From an uncultured Rubripirellula sp. (GTDB lineage: Bacteria; Planctomycetota; Planctomycetia; Pirellulales; Pirellulaceae), in contig CALJHC010000004.1 in assembly GCA_938075415.1 (NCBI GenBank), forward strand, positions 186,001-250,000: DNA of 64,000 bases, read 5' to 3'. The notes beneath the pieces are model-generated. The model was not told the origin of the DNA. It did not search any database and saw only the letters and a program-made list of their open reading frames with translations. Shown in pieces: positions 47,063 through 55,188 of this stretch. The position numbers and the translations under genes are program-made. Numbering within the stretch: position 1 is the first letter of the stretch; every line of letters begins with the position of its first letter.

Positions 47063-47956
47063 ATGACTCAGCAAGCCACTCGCCTTTCTCGTCGTCAATT
47101 CGTACGCCAAACCGCCGCAGCGGGTTGCCTTGCATCGGCAATTGCCATCGATGCAAACCAGAAAGCTCTCGGTGCCACCGATCACCAAATGCGACTCGGA
47201 CTTGTCACTTACCTCTGGGGAAAGGACATGAGCTTACCCAAGTTACTGACAACTTGCGAAGCATCGGGGATTGCCGGAGTGGAACTACGAACACAACACG
47301 CCCACGGCGTTGAGCCGTTACTTAGCAAGCAGGAACGCAGTGAGGTACGCAAACGCTTTGCAGACAGCCCCGTTGAACTTGTAGGGTACGGATCCAATGC
47401 TCAATATCACGAAGACAACCCGAAACGCCTCGCCGAGAACATTGAACTCACTAAGCGTTATGTAGGATTAATGCACGACTGCGGAGGATCGGGCGTTAAG
47501 GTAAAACCCAATGGATTCGTAAATGGAGTGGACAAAGAGAAAACGATTCAGCAAATAGGTGAATCACTGAACCAGGTTGCAGAGTATGCCGAGGGATACG
47601 GTCAGCAAATCCGGGTAGAAGTGCACGGCAAAGGAACGAGTGAACTACCAGTCATTCGCGATATCTTCCAGATAGCTGACCATCGAAATGCGACCGTCTG
47701 CTGGAATTCAAATGACGTTGACTTGATCGGCCTGGGTCTAGAACCCAATTTCAACATGGTCAAGGATCGGTTTGGTGACACAGTACACATCAGAGAATTA
47801 AACGAAGGGAAATATCCTTATGTTGATTTGATGAAACTGTTCCTTAACATGAACTACCAAGGTTGGATTCTTTTGGAAGCCAGAACTAACCCCAAAGATA
47901 AAGTTGCGGCATTAACTGAGCAAAAAATGCTTTTTGAAAAGATGCTTAGGCAGTAA
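47063..47956 (+). CDS. Exported sugar phosphate isomerase/epimerase-like TIM barrel
   Basis: A 297-residue protein with a Tat-type start (RLSRRQFVRQTAAAGCLASA). The barrel (AP endonuclease family 2 type) reads RLGLVTYLWGKDMSLPKLL, IAGVELRTQHAHGVEP, VELVGYGSNAQYHEDN, GGSGVKVKPNGF, IRVEVHGKG, TVCWNSNDVDLIG, VHIRELNEGKYPYVDL and YQGWILLEAR. The Glu, His and Asp residues at strand ends fit metal-binding sites of this fold. Such exported relatives are common in planctomycetes and may act on periplasmic sugars; several were later shown in other bacteria to act on 3-keto-glycosides. The actual substrate cannot be read from sequence. It is followed by a dioxygenase-like gene on the same strand. Confidence 0.87.
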   Translation: MTQQATRLSRRQFVRQTAAAGCLASAIAIDANQKALGATDHQMRLGLVTYLWGKDMSLPKLLTTCEASGIAGVELRTQHAHGVEPLLSKQERSEVRKRFADSPVELVGYGSNAQYHEDNPKRLAENIELTKRYVGLMHDCGGSGVKVKPNGFVNGVDKEKTIQQIGESLNQVAEYAEGYGQQIRVEVHGKGTSELPVIRDIFQIADHRNATVCWNSNDVDLIGLGLEPNFNMVKDRFGDTVHIRELNEGKYPYVDLMKLFLNMNYQGWILLEARTNPKDKVAALTEQKMLFEKMLRQ

Positions 47957-48205
47957 CTGCACTGCACCTTCGCAGGGGAAAGTGCAGGCTTAATCACCCT
48001 GATGTGTCAAGCGATGATGCCCAATCCGCAAATAAAGCTACAACGATCACATTTGATCATCATGGCAAAACCCGCTACGTCGGCAATGTCATTCCACCCA
48101 CAGAAGAACTGAATTTCGATAACGTGCTTGGGGGACCAGTTGTTTGCTCAACCGCAGAACATTGCATCGCAATTTCTTTCCAAGGATCCATCAACCCTGA
48201 GTCCA

Positions 48206-48955
48206 ATGGAAAAAAACAACTTACAACACCAGAAAAGAGTCTTAGACGAACAAGGCTTCTGTCTTCTTCCAGAATGCCTTGAGGTCACTCTCGCTGATAA
48301 AATCCTGGCGGCTTGCCAAAAATCATTTGAAAGTGAGCGGAAATCAAAACTGACAAGCAGCAGCCGAGGGCATATCTACGCGGCGAGGAACCTCATCAGA
48401 AGCGTACCGCTAGTCAAAGAATTTTGGCAACACGGTTCTTTGCGGGTATTTTTAAATAGCTGCCTGGGTGCAAAATTCGGCCTAGTAAGAGTCCTCTATT
48501 TTGACAAACCACCGAAACGAACCTGGGCGTTGGCATGGCACAAAGACACCGCGATCCCGGTTCGTGAACATCTTGAGCAATCGAGACATTTCACTCGTCC
48601 AACAACCAAAGCCGGTGTGCCGCATGTGATCGCATCTGACACAATCTTAAGATCAATGGTTACCCTTCGAGTGCATCTTGACGAGGTGATCGATGACAAT
48701 GGACCACTGAAGGTGATCCCCCAGAGTCATCTCAGTAACGACTGCCTAGGACTTGGCGAAGAAAATGCGCACACGGTGCTTGCCAAAAAGGGTGAAGTTC
48801 TAGCCATGCGTCCACTAATCACGCATGGCAGTGCTGCTTCAAAACCCGGAACGCGATTGCACAGAAGAATCCTTCACCTCGAATACGCTTCCGATAAGAC
48901 CCTGCCGGACAATTATCAATGGCATGATTTCGTGAACGCATCGGACAAAAAATAA
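48206..48955 (+). CDS. Phytanoyl-CoA dioxygenase family protein
   Basis: A 249-residue cytoplasmic Fe(II)/2-oxoglutarate-type oxygenase. The ATG at 48206 is preferred over a TTG at 48128. The opening LQHQKRVLDEQGFCLLPECL is typical of the family. The iron site reads WHKDTAIP (H-x-D near residues 112-114) with the distal His in ITHGSAA near residue 208. The Arg that binds 2-oxoglutarate is in RLHRRILHLEY. DEVIDDNGPLKVIPQSH is the conserved double-stranded beta-helix block. Substrate unknown; related proteins hydroxylate many small molecules. An open frame in another phase (48004-48282) overlaps the 5' end. Confidence 0.88.
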   Translation: MEKNNLQHQKRVLDEQGFCLLPECLEVTLADKILAACQKSFESERKSKLTSSSRGHIYAARNLIRSVPLVKEFWQHGSLRVFLNSCLGAKFGLVRVLYFDKPPKRTWALAWHKDTAIPVREHLEQSRHFTRPTTKAGVPHVIASDTILRSMVTLRVHLDEVIDDNGPLKVIPQSHLSNDCLGLGEENAHTVLAKKGEVLAMRPLITHGSAASKPGTRLHRRILHLEYASDKTLPDNYQWHDFVNASDKK

Positions 48956-48992
48956 GCCTCTTTGTCTGGTCTGATCCGCCATCAGCGATGAC

Positions 48993-51233
48993 TCACTCGC
49001 GACCGGGTCGATCCACTCGAACTGAGATCAGTCGACCATATTCAACCTCGGTCACATATAAAGTTCGACGATCAGGACCACCAAAACAGAGATTCGAGGG
49101 CCGGCTGCCCAGCACAGAGATTTCCTTCAACAACTTTCCCTGGGGACTGAGTTTCACCACGGTCCCTTTTCCGTATCGTGTCACGTACAGGTTGCCGTCA
49201 ACGTCACATCGCATTCCATCAAAGCCATGGTCTTCGAACGAGATAAAAAGCTGCTTATCTTTCAGGTTACCTTCCTTGGTTATCCTGAATTTCCAAATTT
49301 TTCGCTGCTTTGATTCATTGACATAAAGGATGCTTCCGTCCGGACTGACCTCAATACCGTTGGTTGTGCCCATATCTTCCACAAGACAATGACAATGCCC
49401 ATCGATATCAATCCTCCAAATCTTGCCCGTATCATTTTTCCAATCAGGATCGCTCGCAAAGAGTGTTATTCCATCTGACGCAACAGCCAAATCATTCGGC
49501 TGGTTCATTGTTGGATCATGCGCGTGAACGGCAATTTTTTTTGATACCGGATCCACCGCTAAAACCTGATGTCCAACATAATCCGCAACGAACATGACAC
49601 CATCTTTGGAGAAACGAATTCCGTTACCGATACTCCCTTCCGGTAAATCAACAAAAACAGAACTCACACCATTGGAAAAGATACGCCCAATGGTCCCCTG
49701 ACGCTGATAATTGACTGCGTAGACAAACCCATTTTGATCGCAAGCGGGACCTTCAATCCCATCAGTGAACAGGTGAGGCTGCGTCAGCGCGCGCGGAATC
49801 CAGTTCGGCTCAGCAGACTCAAAGACAGTATCGGCCGACCCACCAAACTTGGCCGGCAATGGCATCTGGTTAAACCGCTGATCCGACCGATTGGCAATTC
49901 GATATTCCCAGTGTCCGCAAAGATCCCGATGCTGCTTGCCAGAAACCAATCGGAGAGGGGAAAGTGGTTTCGCATCCTCCGAGCAAATCACCAAGAGATG
50001 ATAGTCACCAGGCTGCACAACATGATCAGGCACTCGAAAGACAACGTGATCTCCACTCAACGAATCGCGAATTAATGGATGCCCATCAATCCAAGCATTC
50101 GTGATAGATTCCGTTCCGCCTTCTAAAACGCACGAGGACGGAGGCACATTCTTTGCAATCTTGACAACACTTCGATACCAATTCACTTCCGTTGGCTTTT
50201 TCAACGCCCAGTGACTTGACGTTTTATCAACATCCGCCGAGACCACCATCTTGCACCAATGCTGTCTCGGGTTTGGAAGAGTCTGTCTCGAGGATAAGTC
50301 ATCGGAGGAATCGCCCGACGCGGCATCTTTGAATTGAAACGGTTGCCCACCAATGAATTGATCGCTTGTAATGGTGGGGCAAACATGTCGCTCAATGTGG
50401 GAAATGATGCGGCGAGTCCCTTCGTGGTGACTCACATAGGGCCAACGCTCAGGGTTGTACATGGAATCCGTCATGTCACGCATTAACACAACATTCTTTC
50501 CATTACGAGCCATTTGACGCAATCCAAATGGCCTTCCCAGTACGCACATGTTGACGTGAACTCCCGTCAAAATTACGTTTCGAATGCCGTTACTTTCAAG
50601 AATATTCCAGACCTCGTCACCACGATCAGTGATGTAATCTACCCCCGCGTCCATCTTGATGGTGGATAACTGCATCTTCCATGGCATCTTGGGATTTCTT
50701 CCCAAAGCTTTTAATTCCTTCGCCCACTTGGCGTGTTCATCGGCATCGTCATCCTCACCTCCATCTGATTGGTCAATCGGATAGACAACCGCTTCCTCCG
50801 AAGGAATCTGGCTGCACCAATCTTCGATTTCATGAGGCAGTGCCTTAGATTGCGGCGCGGCCATCGCCCTGGCGCGAGCTGGGTGCCCTTCGTATGCTTC
50901 CATGCAATCGCTGGGAGCATGAATGATGATTGCACCACGCTCACGTGCCTCCTGCACTACCTGATTCAAGCGTGGAGCAAAAGCTTCCAACCGCCGAACT
51001 GCATTCAAACAATGATGGTAATCCCAAACGTCGCAGACGATGACAGCGGTCTCGCCGGGGTCCCAATCTTCTTCTCTTTTCTGCATCGAGAATTTGTCAG
51101 AACCATCAATGACAACCTGATGCCTCAGCTGAACCTTCATGACTTTTTGACCAGACGATTCTTCGCAAGCTAACCCGACACAAAGCAAGGTGAATACAGC
51201 TAGGAGATAACGACGCATTCGAACCAACCCCAT
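48993..51233 (-). CDS. Secreted cysteine hydrolase (isochorismatase-like)-beta sandwich-SMP-30 fusion
   Basis: A 746-residue protein with a signal peptide (RRYLLAVFTLLCVGLA). The ATG at 51218 is an alternative start. Residues about 55-290 form an isochorismatase-like cysteine hydrolase: Asp68 in VIVCDVWDYHHC, a Lys in KMPWKMQL (near 180) and Cys229 in LTGVHVNMCVLGRPFGL are the catalytic triad, with the preceding HVN as the cis-peptide loop. Residues about 320-440 look like a beta-sandwich (HWCKMVVSADVDKTSSHW, NAWIDGHPLI). From about 465 to the end is an SMP-30/gluconolactonase-like propeller (EGPACDQNGFVYAVNYQ, NGIRFSKDGVMFVADY, QPNDLAVASDGITLFASD, NGIEVSPDGSILYVNE). The three parts suggest serial amide and lactone hydrolysis on one secreted chain; this is inference. 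Confidence 0.9.
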   Translation of the reverse strand: MGLVRMRRYLLAVFTLLCVGLACEESSGQKVMKVQLRHQVVIDGSDKFSMQKREEDWDPGETAVIVCDVWDYHHCLNAVRRLEAFAPRLNQVVQEARERGAIIIHAPSDCMEAYEGHPARARAMAAPQSKALPHEIEDWCSQIPSEEAVVYPIDQSDGGEDDDADEHAKWAKELKALGRNPKMPWKMQLSTIKMDAGVDYITDRGDEVWNILESNGIRNVILTGVHVNMCVLGRPFGLRQMARNGKNVVLMRDMTDSMYNPERWPYVSHHEGTRRIISHIERHVCPTITSDQFIGGQPFQFKDAASGDSSDDLSSRQTLPNPRQHWCKMVVSADVDKTSSHWALKKPTEVNWYRSVVKIAKNVPPSSCVLEGGTESITNAWIDGHPLIRDSLSGDHVVFRVPDHVVQPGDYHLLVICSEDAKPLSPLRLVSGKQHRDLCGHWEYRIANRSDQRFNQMPLPAKFGGSADTVFESAEPNWIPRALTQPHLFTDGIEGPACDQNGFVYAVNYQRQGTIGRIFSNGVSSVFVDLPEGSIGNGIRFSKDGVMFVADYVGHQVLAVDPVSKKIAVHAHDPTMNQPNDLAVASDGITLFASDPDWKNDTGKIWRIDIDGHCHCLVEDMGTTNGIEVSPDGSILYVNESKQRKIWKFRITKEGNLKDKQLFISFEDHGFDGMRCDVDGNLYVTRYGKGTVVKLSPQGKLLKEISVLGSRPSNLCFGGPDRRTLYVTEVEYGRLISVRVDRPGRE

Positions 51234-51465
51234 CTTTCAGAGAAGCACAATGTGAACTTCATGACATTCTATGCCATCGAAGCTCTCCATTGGTCGAAAA
51301 GGTTGCTGGTTTCCGATTTGGTGCAAATCGAACCTCCGAACATTCACTCCGCAGAATCGTGCAGTGTTTCCTTACACGCAAACCCCCAGACGATCGGAAT
51401 CACCTTGAGCAAATGATCAACCGATGTCTGGAGTAAGCTGAAAACTGGACGCGCGAGCATGAGCA

Positions 51466-53742
51466 TCAGCTTTCTGAAGAAGACCCGTCGCCTAAGAATT
51501 CAACGCGTCCAGTCTTGACGTCATAGATGGCGCCTCGAATCACAATCTCACCATCTCTGACGGATTGCGCGATCGCATCGCTGCGCCGCACAATCTCTTG
51601 CACCGATCGAATAACATTCCGCTCGGCTATTTCGTCAACCAATGGTTCCTCGATTGAAACGACTTCCCCGGTCTGATCAAAAAATCTTGATCGATCGCTT
51701 GCCAATTCCGAATCGACACACGGCTTGATCTCATTAACAATCGCCTGCAAGTTCTGGCATCCGGTTTCTTCCGAAACCGTTTTCTCGGCAGCAACAAACT
51801 CCGCCGATGCCGTTACCGCACCGCATCGAGTATGCCCCAATACCAAAACGACTTTTACGCCCGCGACTTTGACCGCGTACTCAAGACTACCGAGTGACTT
51901 GGTTCCAACCACGTTCCCGGCAACTCTCAGGCTGAAAATGTCGCCAACTCCAAGATCGAATACGATCTCCGCTGGCACTCGTGAATCGATGCAACTCAGA
52001 ATCGCCGCTACGGGACTCTGTCCGTCAGCGGTTGAACGCACCTGCCGAATCAAATCACGATTGAGCCTTCGGTCCTCGACAAACCGCTGGTTTCCTTCGG
52101 CGAGTAATTCCAACACCTCTTCTTGCGTCAACTGCAGTTGAGTTTCAGATGTCGAATAATCCGGAAACTGCATCACATCCTCAAACGCCGGGAACCGCGA
52201 AAAACCCTTGAGGTTAATAAGTATCTTTCGGTCGGGTGCGACATTGTTTTGAAAATCGCGAATCAGACTCAAAACATCTGGATCAATGTAATCTGACGCG
52301 CTGGCATCAATCTGAACGCGACTGCCATGCGATAAGCCATCAAGCACATTTTCGATTGCAGCTCGATTCAGAAAGCTCACTTGGCTACCCAGATCAACCT
52401 GCGTGAGGTTGCCCGCGAGATGCAAGTCCAAAACACGTCGCACTGGCCTGCGAAGATTACTGTTGAGAATGAACATGATGGCAACGCCGAGACCGATCAG
52501 AATTCCATACAATAAATCGGTCATGACAATCGCAACCACTGTCACGATGAACGGAATGAACTGATAACGACCCGCATCCCACATCTGCCGAAAGACCTTT
52601 GGACTGGCAAGCCGAAAACCAGTCACCAGCAAGATTGCCGCAAGTGCCGAAAGAGGAATCATGTTCATGTAAACCGGCAAAATCGCAACGCTCGCAATCA
52701 GTAACACTCCGTGCACTAACGCAGAACCCTTGCTCTTGGCGCCCGAGTTCACGTTCACGCTACTGCGGACAATCACCGAAGTCACCGGCAAACCGCCGAT
52801 CAAGCCACACGTTAAGTTTCCACATCCCTGAGCGATTAACTCACGACTCGAAGGTGATTTTCGCTTTTTCGTGTCAAGCTTATCCACCGCCTCTAGATTC
52901 AAGAGGGTCTCGAGCGAGGCCACCACGGCAATGGTGAAGGCACCCAAGTAAATTGCGTAATTTCCTAACTGTGAGAAGTCCGGATGGCGGAGGAACCCCA
53001 GTAACTCCGAAGGCGTCTCGGGAACCGGTATTTGCACCAAATGTAAACCGCTAATTTCCCAGTTCTCTCCCCAAGGCTTAAATAACAAACCCATGAAAGT
53101 TCCGAACAGCACAACAAGCAGTGGAGCTGGAACCAGAGACTGCCGCAACGCGGGAACACGATTCCAAGAAATCAAAAAAACCACCGACAACAATCCGATG
53201 ACAAGAGCACCAAGATGAACCTCGCCACCAAGTGTTAACAACAGTTCGGAAAAGGTGTTTTGTTGATCCGGTTGTTGAAATGACATCTCCCCCTCCGGGT
53301 CGGCGTCATGGCCAACCACGTGCGGGATTTGTTTCAAAATCAATATCACACCGATCGCAACAAGCAGACCCTTGATCACACTCGAGGGAAAATATGACGA
53401 CAGCACACCACCTTTTGCGATCCCAAATCCGATCTGAATCACACCCGCCAATGCAACCGCGAGAAGAAATGCCTCAAAAGAACCAAGCGTCTGGATCTGC
53501 GCCGCAACGATTGCAGTCAACCCCGCCGCCGGTCCACTTACACTCGTGTGAGATCCACTAAGCAGTGCGACGACCGTTCCGCCAACAATGCCCGAAAGTA
53601 ATCCCGAAAAAAGATCGGCACCGGACGCCAAAGCGATCCCGAGGCAAAGCGGAACCGCGACGAGAAAAACAACTAATCCAGAAACGCAGTCTCTAAAAAA
53701 ATCAGCTGTTCTGTAATTCTTGAGATCAACCGTAGTAGACAT
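51466..53742 (-). CDS. SulP transporter-STAS-beta-carbonic anhydrase fusion (bicarbonate uptake candidate)
   Basis: A 758-residue membrane protein. Residues about 1-430 are a SulP-type anion transporter (GLVVFLVAVPLCLGIALASG, SHTSVSGPAAGLTAIVAAQ, IAQGCGNLTCGLIGGLPVTS). A STAS domain follows, about 440-540 (VSFLNRAAIENVLDGL, IDASASDYIDPDVLSLI). Residues about 565-750 form a beta-carbonic anhydrase with all zinc ligands: CIDSRVPAE (Cys, near 584) and HTRCGAV (His and Cys, near 637-640), plus the Asp-Arg dyad. SulP-CA fusions are known in marine bacteria and are thought to carry bicarbonate and interconvert it with CO2 at the membrane. GAGG ten bases upstream supports the start. It stands as a single gene. 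Confidence 0.95.
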   Translation of the reverse strand: MSTTVDLKNYRTADFFRDCVSGLVVFLVAVPLCLGIALASGADLFSGLLSGIVGGTVVALLSGSHTSVSGPAAGLTAIVAAQIQTLGSFEAFLLAVALAGVIQIGFGIAKGGVLSSYFPSSVIKGLLVAIGVILILKQIPHVVGHDADPEGEMSFQQPDQQNTFSELLLTLGGEVHLGALVIGLLSVVFLISWNRVPALRQSLVPAPLLVVLFGTFMGLLFKPWGENWEISGLHLVQIPVPETPSELLGFLRHPDFSQLGNYAIYLGAFTIAVVASLETLLNLEAVDKLDTKKRKSPSSRELIAQGCGNLTCGLIGGLPVTSVIVRSSVNVNSGAKSKGSALVHGVLLIASVAILPVYMNMIPLSALAAILLVTGFRLASPKVFRQMWDAGRYQFIPFIVTVVAIVMTDLLYGILIGLGVAIMFILNSNLRRPVRRVLDLHLAGNLTQVDLGSQVSFLNRAAIENVLDGLSHGSRVQIDASASDYIDPDVLSLIRDFQNNVAPDRKILINLKGFSRFPAFEDVMQFPDYSTSETQLQLTQEEVLELLAEGNQRFVEDRRLNRDLIRQVRSTADGQSPVAAILSCIDSRVPAEIVFDLGVGDIFSLRVAGNVVGTKSLGSLEYAVKVAGVKVVLVLGHTRCGAVTASAEFVAAEKTVSEETGCQNLQAIVNEIKPCVDSELASDRSRFFDQTGEVVSIEEPLVDEIAERNVIRSVQEIVRRSDAIAQSVRDGEIVIRGAIYDVKTGRVEFLGDGSSSES

Positions 53743-54885
53743 GGGATAACTTCCTCAAAGGATGCAATTCTTTTGTGGTGCTACATCCAAGGGTTTTCAC
53801 ACGACTTGAATGGTGGAGCGAATCGAGGAACGACAACGCTGCGTGGACGATACTATCCATCGTTTAGCCAGTGCTTGGTGGACCCTAACCCCTTGGTCGC
53901 TCAGTGAGCCACCGTGTCATTCTCCGATTTCGGAATCTTTCAGGTCGCGAACCTTACTGGCGGCTCGGGCGATAAAAAGGTGATCCAAAATCAAAATCAG
54001 AGAAGCAGAAGCGGGCTGATCAAGTGAACAGGTCTTTCGCTTGGCTAGAGAGTACGGAGTGTCCGGCCAATCAGGCTCAATAGGACCTATTCTCCCTTGC
54101 CGAAGCAACCATGAATAAGCGGCGTTTTCGTTCGTGAAAAAAAGTCCGAACGTCAAGAAGACCGCTAGCAGCGAATGGGCGCGAGAAGCCCATTGCTTAG
54201 ACGATGACCGACGATTGCCAGAGACGCCTGCGACTGACAACAAATAGGATGCCAAGATGCCGGGGCGTAGCGAATCTGAGTGACTCGAGTTTCATGGCGT
54301 TTGGAGGTCGAGCGATTTTGGGAGCAGCAAACTTCTCTCGACTCAACTTCCTCAACCTCAGCCTCGATCTCACTGCCAATTGCCAGGATAGGCAGGTGAG
54401 CGGTGAAACCACAACTGGTGAGTCCGAGAGCGAGCAGAAACAGACGAAGACATACAGATCCCGTCTTACTGCGGCCATTCGTCTCTAGTTGGAAGGAAAA
54501 CATGTTGGGTCGGTATAAAAAGGTTAGCTGCTACACGCTGGCGTTCAAAACCGAGAGTGAATTGCTAGCAGAACAATTCGCTCGCATTGCGTCTGCTACG
54601 TCAAAGTATAGAGATCAGTTCAAGGGGTGGACCAAAAAACCGCTTTTTAGTTCATCGTCATCAGCGGATCAAAACTTCAATTCCTCGATCGCAACCAAGG
54701 GACAGAGGAAACCTCGGATCGGTTTCTGGCTCAGTCAGGGCGATATTTTCATTGAGGTCTTAGGGCTGGAGGCCCACAAAAAACGCTCTAAGGTGGAATA
54801 CCTACCAGGCCAACAACGCGGACGAGAGCCAATTGACGACCATCAAATAAAAAAAGGGTCATCATGCCCTTCCAGGGAGTCCAGT
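53743..54885. other. Spacer with conflicting short ORFs
   Basis: A 1.1 kb stretch between the SulP-CA start and the sulfatase 3' end. Two divergent frames begin at the same CATG (54501-54504): a minus-strand lipoprotein-like ORF and a plus-strand ORF with a strong ribosome binding site. A further minus frame at 53917-54255 (TTG start, one hydrophobic segment, acidic-basic tail) may be a shifted continuation of the lipoprotein ORF. The region could hold broken genes. Confidence 0.45.
54165..54503 (-). CDS. Possible small lipoprotein, perhaps frameshifted
   Basis: A 112-codon frame from the ATG at 54503. The N-terminus has a basic region followed by LRLFLLALGLTSC, a good lipobox with Cys31, then a short acidic stretch (GSEIEAEVEEVESRE). 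The remainder is rich in Cys, Ser and His and does not look like a stable domain, so the frame may be broken after about residue 55. No ribosome binding site was seen. Its frame overlaps another minus-strand ORF at 53917-54255. Confidence 0.3.
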   Translation of the reverse strand: MFSFQLETNGRSKTGSVCLRLFLLALGLTSCGFTAHLPILAIGSEIEAEVEEVESREVCCSQNRSTSKRHETRVTQIRYAPASWHPICCQSQASLAIVGHRLSNGLLAPIRC

Positions 54886-55188
54886 TCAGGGAGTCCAGGG
54901 CGTTTGCCCATCCTTGGGTTGCAAGAACTTGGCATCAACTTCCTGATACCACTGATGCAACCGCTGTCTCATCGCGTCCACACGACTTGCCTGATTGGCA
55001 GCAACGTCGTTTTTCTCACCCGGATCCAGCTCGAGGTTATAGAGATGAACTCGTCCATCCTCGAGACGCTCAATCAACTTCCAATCTCGGTTCCGAATAG
55101 CAGCTCCCGGAAAACCGCCCTGGTTGCTGTAATGCGGATAATGCCAGAACAAATCTTCACGATCGAGCTTTTCAACTCCCTTAAGTAA
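54502..55188 (+). CDS. Unassigned ORF with strong ribosome binding site, antisense to the sulfatase end
   Basis: A 228-codon frame from the ATG at 54502, five bases after GGAAGGA. The first 110 residues (VSCYTLAFKTESELLAEQFA, PRIGFWLSQGDIFIEVLGLE) look protein-like. The last 100 residues are antisense to the 3' end of the sulfatase and have no such character. I infer a real gene whose own 3' end was lost or shifted, so that it now reads into its neighbour. No family recognised. Confidence 0.3.
   Translation: MLGRYKKVSCYTLAFKTESELLAEQFARIASATSKYRDQFKGWTKKPLFSSSSSADQNFNSSIATKGQRKPRIGFWLSQGDIFIEVLGLEAHKKRSKVEYLPGQQRGREPIDDHQIKKGSSCPSRESSSGSPGRLPILGLQELGINFLIPLMQPLSHRVHTTCLIGSNVVFLTRIQLEVIEMNSSILETLNQLPISVPNSSSRKTALVAVMRIMPEQIFTIELFNSLK
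54873..54898. repeat. 14-bp tandem duplication across the sulfatase stop codon
   Basis: CAGGGAGTCCAG occurs at 54873-54884 and 54887-54898, a period of 14 bases. The sulfatase stop codon (54886-54888) lies at the junction, so the duplication touches the protein's C-terminus. Confidence 0.75.

Noticed and set aside
48004..48282. 92-codon GTG-started frame before and across the dioxygenase start
   Set aside because: The peptide looks mildly protein-like (YVGNVIPPTEELNFDNVLGG), but it lacks a ribosome binding site, is out of frame with the dioxygenase, and the dioxygenase is complete without it.
53917..54255. 112-codon minus-strand ORF
   Set aside because: TTG start, no ribosome binding site, overlaps another ORF; kept only as a possible shifted tail of the lipoprotein-like frame.
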